NCBI RefSeq assembly: GCF_029962835.1
Contig: NC_080577.1
Coordinates: forward strand, 6,138,001 to 6,202,000
DNA: 64,000 nt
Direction of reading: 5' to 3'
From: Magnolia sinica
Taxonomy: Eukaryota > Streptophyta > Magnoliopsida > Magnoliales > Magnoliaceae
Part shown: positions 57,382 to 64,000 of the stretch, one piece after another
How positions within the stretch are numbered: the first letter of the stretch is position 1
How the letters are laid out: each line of letters begins with the position of its first letter
Position numbers and translations under genes: made by a program
The notes under the pieces: model-generated
What the model was told of the DNA's origin: nothing
What the model saw: the letters and a program-made list of their open reading frames with translations, nothing else
The model's database searches: none

Positions 57382-60300
57382 AACAAACAATGTATAGGAG
57401 AGTGATGCATTCTTTTGAGGAAATTATGTTGTCAGTAATGAAAAAATGATCGACAAGAAGCACATGGAAGATAAACGTAACAGGAAGATACCATAAGAAG
57501 GTTGCCAATGTCTTCCTCAGAACTCGTCCATGGCTGAAATGCAAATGGCTTTTTTAACCTTACTGACTTGGGAGGAAATCTAACCAATTTATCTGAAACA
57601 CCAAAACCTTGTTAGATCTCCGATTAGAAATAAGAACTCTTACACTTTAAGAGAGTAGACTAAAATAAGAAAACAAACTTACAAGGGGTGGAACGTAATT
57701 AGCATAAGACACAACTTCATCAACAAGATTTAAGTGAATGCTGTGCTAAAATACAAATTTACCATTAGTGAATTTGCCATCGAAAAAACCACCCATACAT
57801 GTGAGTGAGTTCAATGGATCATATCCTTCAAAATTTATTTATTTTGTACTTCTTTTTTTCTGTTCTTTTCTTTTCTTTTCTTTTTTTTGAAAGATATTTA
57901 ACTTTATCTTGTTCCTTGGCGGGAAAGCTGGAATGGAAGCTGTGCGCTTGCATTATTAAACCACTCAATTTTCATGATGCAAGGATACTAACAACCTTTG
58001 GCCCCCCAAGTAGCAAAGAAGTAGCCTCTTGCCTTATTAAACCACTCAATTTTCTTAAATCTTAGAGACAACATGCTTTGCCAAATAATTATTTTTTTCT
58101 GGTTCCACCACTGAGATGTTTAATATGGTGTCAGATTCACAAGCATTTGCAGACAAGGATTGGTATAGCCCCCAATATAGCAACTAAGTTTTTGAGGCAT
58201 CATCAAAGCTAGAACAAAACTTACCATGAGATCAAAATTGCAAAGAATTTTCAATTTTCATCAATTACAAAGACAAAGTGATATGCTAATCCACAACCGC
58301 CTAGTGGAATTTCTAGGAGGATATCCCATTCCAGGCTTCCCAGTTGAAGCTATGTCATCTACGGAGGTTGAAAGCAGAACTGTGCTTTGCAAAACAACTC
58401 AAACATAAAGAAATCATCCATGAAGGGGATTCAATGTGGCTACAAATGTCTTGAACAGCCTCTCCACCCTTTCATACCCAAATAGTACCATCATCAGTAA
58501 AACTGCATATTTTCAATGTCTAGGAAGAGAAAGGAACTCCAAGGCCATTTTTTGTCAACGTTGCATGTAATAGAGGCTGATGAGTGGCTTGAGAGCCCCA
58601 CATCTCTTTGATCTAATATTTTGTGTAAGGACTTGTCTTGTTATTCTTAGGCTGTCAGCCCCTTCTTATGCATTATCCTTTTTTCCTACAAAAAGAATAA
58701 GGATCGGTGTGTTGCAGAGGGAGGAACATATTAAACCAAACTTCTAACACAACATAAATCAAATGTTAGGGCACTCAAAAAATGATGACACAAATTTTCT
58801 ATTTAATGGTTTAAAAAAATGGTTCTTCCAGCCCATGTCTGAAATTTCCATTTGCAAATTTCCACCAAAACAGCTCAAGAAATGGAAATTTCAGATCTAG
58901 GGCAGCAATGACCATTTTTTACCATTAAATAGAACATTCGTTATTGAGTGCCCCAGCATTGATTCTGGAGCATTACCGCTTCCGGCCTGTATCGCTTAAC
59001 AGCCTTGGCCATTACTATTATGTATCGGCCGATATGTAACCGATTTGGCACACCTTGTCGTCCCCAATATGTCCACTTTGTCTCTGCAGTGAGGAGACTG
59101 CGGAGCACCTTTTTCATGCATTATGGCTTCTCTAGGATTTGGTGTGGACTCTTCAATAGGTTTTGAGGTTTTCTTGGTGATGCCTGGCAGCATCCAACCT
59201 CTTTTCCAAGCTCAAAAGGGGGGTGGGGGGGGGCGTTTAGGTCCTTGGTAATGAGGCCGAGTCCGCTAGGCAGGTTTTCATACAAAGCTAGAAATAGAGC
59301 AATATCCTAAGACTCCTACAACAAGATATACGCTGGTTGTAACAGGGTCCTATGATGTTTCTTGGGGGCATGTTTCACTCCTTTCAGCTGGGTGATTCCT
59401 CATCACCTCTGCCTTTTTTGTTTGAATTAGTTGGGCCTCTTGCCCATACTTCTTAATAATTTTTTTGCCACTCAAAAAAATAGAAGAAAAAAGAAAACAG
59501 TTCAGCAAACTTAATTTGCATAGGCAACAACAAAAGGCCATTACTTATCATAGATACTGGATAAACTTCTGAAGCAAATGGAGGGGATAAGTGAAGCAAC
59601 ATGTACCTCTGAACAAGTCCAAGTGCTGCAGAGTGTCACTGTCAAGGGAAATTATTGAAGGAAGTCCTTTGCTTGACGCAGCCAACTCCATAAGCTCTAA
59701 GCGCTCATCCTCAATAAGCTCCATCGATTCTCTGGCAATTCTGCGAGCAGTGGCCCTCTCATTAGCAGCTTTCAGTCTCGCAGCCTCCTTCTCCCTTCGC
59801 ATTTCTTCTTTCTGCCTCAATTTCTCAATCTGCATTCATGAGGGGGAAATTTGAAGTCCCTAATCCTTGAGAGTGAAACATTTCATTGTTATTTATCATT
59901 GGTGAATAATTTATTACAGAAGAAAGTAGCAACACTGTATTTAAATACAATGGATCGGTCATTCCGGATCAGAGGCTTTTGTCTAGCGATGCCCTGTTTT
60001 GCAAGGACATCGGCTAATGAATTGGCCTCGCTGGTAACATTTCTAGAGAATGAAATATTTCATAACAGCTGTAGGTTACTGTTGTTGTGAATCTTACCCT
60101 CAGACTTTCTTTCTGCAGAAATCTCTCCCTTCGCTCAATTTCACGCCTTTGCTCCCGCTGGAATCGCTCTTCCTCTCGCTGCTTTTCACGCATTAGCCTC
60201 TCCTCTTCCTTCCGTCTTTCACGATCATGTTTCTCCATTTCTCTCCGAACTTGCTCCTCCCTCTTAAGATACAAATTTCTGATGTTAGTTTGCAACTAAT

Positions 60301-63300
60301 GCACTTCACAGAATGCATGTACGTGCCCCCACAATGGAGCGACAAAAGCAACAACTTATACAGGCAGTGAAGTTTTCCAATGAATAGCGAAAAAAAAAAA
60401 AAGATCAAGAGTGATGAGAAACACCTTTCGCCTCAAGATATCTTGTCTTTCAAGCTCCTTCCTTATCCGTTTTTCATGGGCTTCAACTTCCTTCGCTATT
60501 CTTGCATCTTCATTCTGCATTAGCTAAAAACACTTCAACATATGAACTTCTAGACTCCGTTAAGGAAAAAACATAATCCATAAGTTCTTCCCCACAATTA
60601 TAGATACCTTTCGTTTTCTCTCCATCCGGGAAGCATCTTCCTCATGGAAAATCCTCCTGTCAGATGATACAAATGTATTTTCGAGTCCAACAATTGGGTG
60701 AGCACCAAACTGTGCATCAGGTTCAACGGTCATAAGGGAGTTCTTGTGTGGAAGATCATCATACTCAGGCTCTTTCCTGATCAGGTTTTCATGGGTGTCA
60801 ACTTCCTTTGCTATTCTTACATCTTCACTCTGCATTTGCCAAAACACTTCAAAACATGAAATCCTTACTCTGGTTGGATGAAAAGAGAATCTGTGAGTTC
60901 TTATCCACAAAATTATATATACCTTTCGTTTTCTCTCCATTCGTGAAGCATCCTCATTATGGAAAACCCTCCTGTCAGATGATACAAAAGTATTTTCTAG
61001 TCCAACAACTGGGTGACCACCAAAATGAGCATCAGTTCCAACACTCGGAAGGGAGTTCTTGTGTGGAACACTGTCATACTCAGTTGGAGCTGAAGAAAAT
61101 ACGTGGCCTTGCCTGCCTTGTTGAGGCAAAAGATTAACACTTGACATCTGACCTTGGAAACCATAACTTTTTGCCACCTGTTCATTTCCATGCCGAAATG
61201 ACGAAGGCCGGCCACTTGGAGTATCAACTGAAGAGTCATAGAAATGAGATGGAGCAACTCTTTCATATGAATCAGAACGGATACTTGGCTGCTCAGGAAG
61301 AAACTGATATTCATGGAGAGCCCTTGGACCAGTTTGAGAATGAACCGCATGAACACTTCCTACAGTAGTAGGCTTCTTTATCCCACCAGATGAACTCGGC
61401 ACAAAACAATGTTCCATAGCAGGCAGGAGTGATGATGCCTGCCAACGATAACCACAAGTCAGGCCAAGAAAAAACCACTGGCATGCCAATAGAGACTGCA
61501 TTAAAATTATGCTCTAAATGGAAAAATAACCAACTTTGATTGATGTGGGATCTTGTCTCTCAAATACTTTGCCATCGTAAGGCCGTGAAGATTGCTTTTG
61601 CTGCCCTGTAATTGCTGCTCCAGATGAAAACATTGGGGAAATCAGCCACGTGTCTACTTTAAATAGCTTTGCCAAACGATAATGCCCAAATTCAGGTGAT
61701 AAATACATTTTCCTCACATATGTGTATCCACCGAAACAAGAGAATGTGCTCCCAAATATTCCACCTTTATTAGCAGTGAGCAGAAATTTTATGCTATGCA
61801 TATTCAAGATCCAATTCTTGCTACCACCCACATTTTAAAGAATGAGTGTGAATCTCATTTCAAAAGGGCAGAGGATTATGCCCACCACTAAAGGACAGTT
61901 GAGAGATTGACGAAAAATCTCATATCCAGATGAGAACAGAAGTCACGGAAAAATAATAGAACTACTGTAATAATGAAGATAAAAACAAGTCAAATCCTCA
62001 AGGGGTAAAAGCAAGCAAAGTAGAGCCATTAAATAAGATCCATGCAATACTCCATAATTGACACCGTCAAGACCAAGTTTGGGTTGTGGAATGCCACTAG
62101 AGCATTCTTTGAGGATCTTTATTTTTATTTTATTTTATTAAGAATATTGACGTCTGTATACTAGCACAAGTTTCTAAATAATATAATATTTATCAATGAA
62201 GAAGAAAAATAAATCATAACCAATATCCCTTTGAGCAAATATCCTTGTTGGAAATCCTACAAGTCTTCCATGAGAGACGTATATGCCATATGGCTCTTCA
62301 CAGTGTGAATCCTGCATTGCATCAGTTCCCAAACTGAAATTATAAAATCACTTCATCTGATCTTCTTCTTTTTTCCCTTTCTTTGATTAATAAATCAGTT
62401 CATCTGATCTTTTGTTTTCTTTGATGAATAAATCAGTTCAATTGGTGTCCCAGTTCAACTTGAATATGTTTCTAGAGAACAGGGGCAATGGCGAAGCCTT
62501 TAGGAAAAAAAAAAAAAAGGTTAAAAAAATGAATCATATAGCAAAGAACAAGAAGAAAAATATATAAATATTATCATCACCATAGCTTTGTGCCAACTAT
62601 TACGGGTCGGCTTGCATTACTGCTTGGCAAAGTTTAACAACCAGCTGCCTACCTGACATCAACCCTCTTTTATCCAAGCTTGAAGCTTGGGACCTAAAGG
62701 CATATTGCTGCCAAAAGGAGATGTATGGGTTGCTGGGTATGGGCTGCGTATTTATAGAACAAAAAAGGTAACCAAAAACATAACAGGGAAAAACTTACAC
62801 AGATGTATTTCTTTGTGAATGAGGAAAAAAGCAGAGAAAATTTCCCAAAAATAATGTATCCAGGAAGCATGAATGCCAAACAGTTTCTTTAGAATAATAA
62901 TAATTTAAAAAAAAAAAAAAGACGAAGAACAAATAGAATAGAAAATAAGCCAGTCGCTCAACACTCAAAAGCAAAACCATTTATGATCAGCCATTCAAAA
63001 ATTCCATCTTCATATGACAAAGTTTCGTACCAAATGAGGCAATGCTGACCATGCAACTGCCGTTTATTCTCATCCGTGACCTTAAAAAACTAAGTCTTGA
63101 ATTCTATAACAGTAGTATCAACCTTGAGAACTCACATGTTCCCAATCCCAAGCTACTTAAACACTCTTAATAACATCAATCCTCTACGATCTTTGACAAT
63201 TCAAAAGAGGAATTTTTATAACCTACTAAAGCTTCAAATAATTTTAGTAGTTTAGCAACTTAGTTTCTGTCCAAAATTTTAAACAAAAAATAAAAAATAA

Positions 63301-64000
63301 AAAATCCAATATGTTAAATAAACAGCAAACTACAAAACTGCAAGCATCTAAAGAACTCAACCGTTTAATTACCCATCCATTCATCTAATCCAACAATCAA
63401 AAAATAAAACGCAAACAACCAGAAACCCATATTAATCAAAACAATTTCTTTATCTACTTAGATAACAAATTAACAATACACAAGAAAACCGCAAAGCAAA
63501 CATCCAGAAATGGAAGACATGAGCACATCCATACATACATTCATGCAAATACGAATGGATACGTGAATGCATGCAATACCTAGTGGTGCCCCAAATGCAT
63601 CAGGTGGCAATGGATCAAACTCCACACCGAGAATCGGTCCATCTTCCCTCAACGGCTCCCCAAGCTGCGACTCCACGAAAGCAATCGCCCTGAGCTCCGA
63701 AATCGACTGCGGTGGCTCATAATACCTCTTCATCACTGGCAAATCGTTCCCAATCCTCGCCACGGCCGTGGCCGCCCGCGCAACAACCTTTCTCCCATCC
63801 ACCTGCCTGAAAGGACTCGATGCCGGCCCCGGCCCAAGCTCAACAGCCGACTCCGCCACCGGCGCCATCACCTCATCTCCACCAACCGCCGTCGCAGCCG
63901 CCTCCTTCCTCGGCCGCTTCACCGGTGCGACCTTCCGATCCTTCAACCGCCTGTGGCAGAACCACATCTGGAGTTGCCGATCCGTTAGCCCAAGCTTCTT
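46797..64000 (-). CDS. RLT1/RLT2-type homeobox-DDT chromatin-remodelling protein, 5' partial, 18 exons, 1836 residues visible
   Basis: Exons in gene order: 63580-64000, 61535-61614, 60923-61438, 60608-60829, 60425-60514, 60098-60262, 59607-59829, 57492-57592, 56746-56832, 56483-56635, 56221-56376, 55713-55922, 54917-55639, 54286-54840, 52510-53148, 52294-52398, 48518-48781, 46797-47597. All junctions are GT-AG and the frame is continuous. Domains by visible residue: homeodomain helix 3 (WFCHRR at 13-18; the rest lies beyond the window), a Glu/Arg/Lys-rich helical region (340-560), DDT (about 600-660, LWPFTLDEFVQAFHDYDPRL), HARE-HTH (about 776-845), WHIM motifs (about 1005-1060; YRSLPLGQDRRRNRYW and following), a four-Cys zinc-ribbon-like motif (1375, 1378, 1389, 1392), RG-rich basic stretches and an acidic Asp/Gly tail. 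In Arabidopsis, RLT1 and RLT2 are nuclear partners of ISWI remodellers CHR11/CHR17. Exon 4 arises from an internal duplication. Confidence 0.94.
47598..48517 (-). other. RLT intron 17
   Basis: 920 bp, starts GTAAGT and ends GCACAG in gene orientation. No second gene or clear element is recognised; one GTGTGTGAGAGAG run lies near 48250. Confidence 0.8.
49150..50520 (+). mobile_element. Degenerate LINE in RLT intron 16, antisense to the gene
   Basis: With frame changes and stops, the plus strand reads DTRFWVMDSNGKISISSF, then a zf-RVT-like stretch (DHLKIRRFAIANRCSLY, PSHLLLHHPVSK). An RNase-H-like opening (VVFNFDGCHRGN, about 50083-50115) follows. This is the C-terminal order of plant L1-type LINE ORF2. 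The element is old; ends are approximate. Confidence 0.7.
51335..51815. repeat. Imperfect direct repeat in RLT intron 16
   Basis: The sequence starting at about 51340 (GGGCATTTTCACACCGGGCT, then GGGTTCG, CCATGCTC, AATTGTCCTGCA) recurs from about 51545 to 51815 with a GTGATTTGGGGCCC-rich insertion of about 125 bp in the second copy. Between the copies is ATTGGTATCAAAACGGGAGA with a box-B-like GTGTTCGAGACTCC. It may be a SINE-like or LTR-end relic; class unresolved. Confidence 0.6.
53149..54285 (-). other. RLT intron 14
   Basis: In gene orientation it opens with GTAGCTAC immediately followed by about 20 TC units ((AG)n on the plus strand, 54239-54278). It also holds a 51-bp tandem duplication (about 54072-54173, TTTTTAGTAG...GGATGTTAAATA). 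No further element is recognised. Confidence 0.85.
54239..54278. repeat. (AG)n microsatellite abutting a splice donor
   Basis: Twenty AG units begin 8 bp inside the intron after the donor of RLT exon 14. Confidence 0.97.
56833..57491 (-). other. RLT intron 8
   Basis: 659 bp. Contains the small MITE at 57200-57306 and an AC / AAAC microsatellite at 57351-57390. Confidence 0.85.
57200..57306. mobile_element. Small MITE with GGGTGTGTTTGG-type ends
   Basis: Ends GGGTGTGTTTGGTTGCA (left) and GGGTGCACTTGGTTCCA (right, reverse complement) are inverted repeats, with ATCATGAAATTTCATGAT palindromes inside. Length about 107 bp. Flanks TTA and TTT could be a worn 3-bp target-site duplication, which would suit a PIF/Harbinger-type element; not certain. 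Confidence 0.7.
57593..59606 (-). other. RLT intron 7
   Basis: 2014 bp, splitting codon 573. Apart from the LINE fragment at 59040-59470 and a repeat-like GTATCGGCCGATATGTAACC phrase near 59020, nothing is recognised. Confidence 0.85.
59040..59470 (+). mobile_element. LINE 3' fragment in RLT intron 7, antisense to the gene
   Basis: Plus-strand translation, across frames, gives SEETAEHLF-like, GFEVFLVMPGS and LFELVGPLAHTS phrases. These match the zf-RVT and following region of plant LINE ORF2 (EET..HLF, WVMPGS). Short and decayed, with no poly(A) or target-site duplication identified. Confidence 0.6.
60425..61105 (-). repeat. 315-bp tandem duplication creating RLT exon 4
   Basis: Two units with exact 315-bp spacing (about 60790-61105 and 60475-60790) each contain the start of one exon, a 93-bp intron and the end of the previous exon. 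The intermediate exon (60608-60829) is therefore a chimera: its first 22 codons resemble exon 5 (ARIAKEVEAHE-like) and the rest resembles the end of exon 3 (GLENTFVSSDRR, EDASRMERKRK). Splice sites and frame are kept at both copies. Confidence 0.93.
61615..63579 (-). other. RLT intron 1 of the visible part
   Basis: 1965 bp, starts GTATTG, ends GAGCAG in gene orientation. It contains an open 95-bp segment with splice-like borders (62226-62320, see findings) and a possible RTE-like scrap around 62575-62640. No other feature is recognised. Confidence 0.75.

Noticed and set aside
62575..62700. RTE or other transposon end in RLT intron 1
   Set aside because: Only a phrase similar to CCAACTATTTGGGGTCGGCT was seen; too short and diverged to call.

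Overview
This is plant nuclear DNA from a TE-rich angiosperm genome. The evidence is two intron-rich genes with plant homologues (a type II DnaJ/HSP40 and a RINGLET homeobox-DDT protein), plant Ty3/gypsy elements primed by initiator tRNA-Met, LINEs, hAT-type MITEs and AT-rich intergenic DNA. A woody magnoliid is only a guess, based on the look of an abundant foldback element family.

Region by region: 1-25959 holds no gene I can support. It is a mosaic of transposon relics: solo LTRs of at least two families (2106-2794, 9532-10323, 11455-12123, 13319-14034, 15594-16259), a 5'-truncated LINE with a 17-bp target-site duplication (4969-6995), foldback elements (7388-7818, 17393-17876 and fragments), a tRNA-derived SINE (about 18013-18150) and a non-autonomous hAT element with a perfect 8-bp target-site duplication (20790-21384). 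25965-37719 is one composite Ty3/gypsy insertion with four LTRs, two decayed internal regions and a 49-bp remnant of a third. It is bounded by one 5-bp target-site duplication, GCTTC, so it looks like one insertion later amplified by LTR-LTR recombination. The polyprotein frame runs into the 3' LTR, as reported for CRM-type centromeric elements.

39683-45097 (+) is a complete three-exon type II DnaJ gene (339 aa) with a perfect heat-shock element about 180 bp upstream of the ATG. 46797-64000 (-) is an 18-exon RLT1/RLT2-type chromatin-remodelling gene whose 5' end lies beyond the window (1836 residues visible). The two genes are convergent; a hAT element (45504-45998) lies between them.

Most notable observations: (1) a 315-bp in-frame tandem duplication inside the RLT gene that created a chimeric 74-codon exon with intact splice sites; (2) the four-LTR composite with a single target-site duplication; (3) a 24-codon polyprotein C-terminus encoded within the LTR, whose frame and stop are kept even in diverged solo LTRs; (4) a 28-bp near-perfect palindrome over a TATA-like motif in the LTRs, precisely lost from one LTR.
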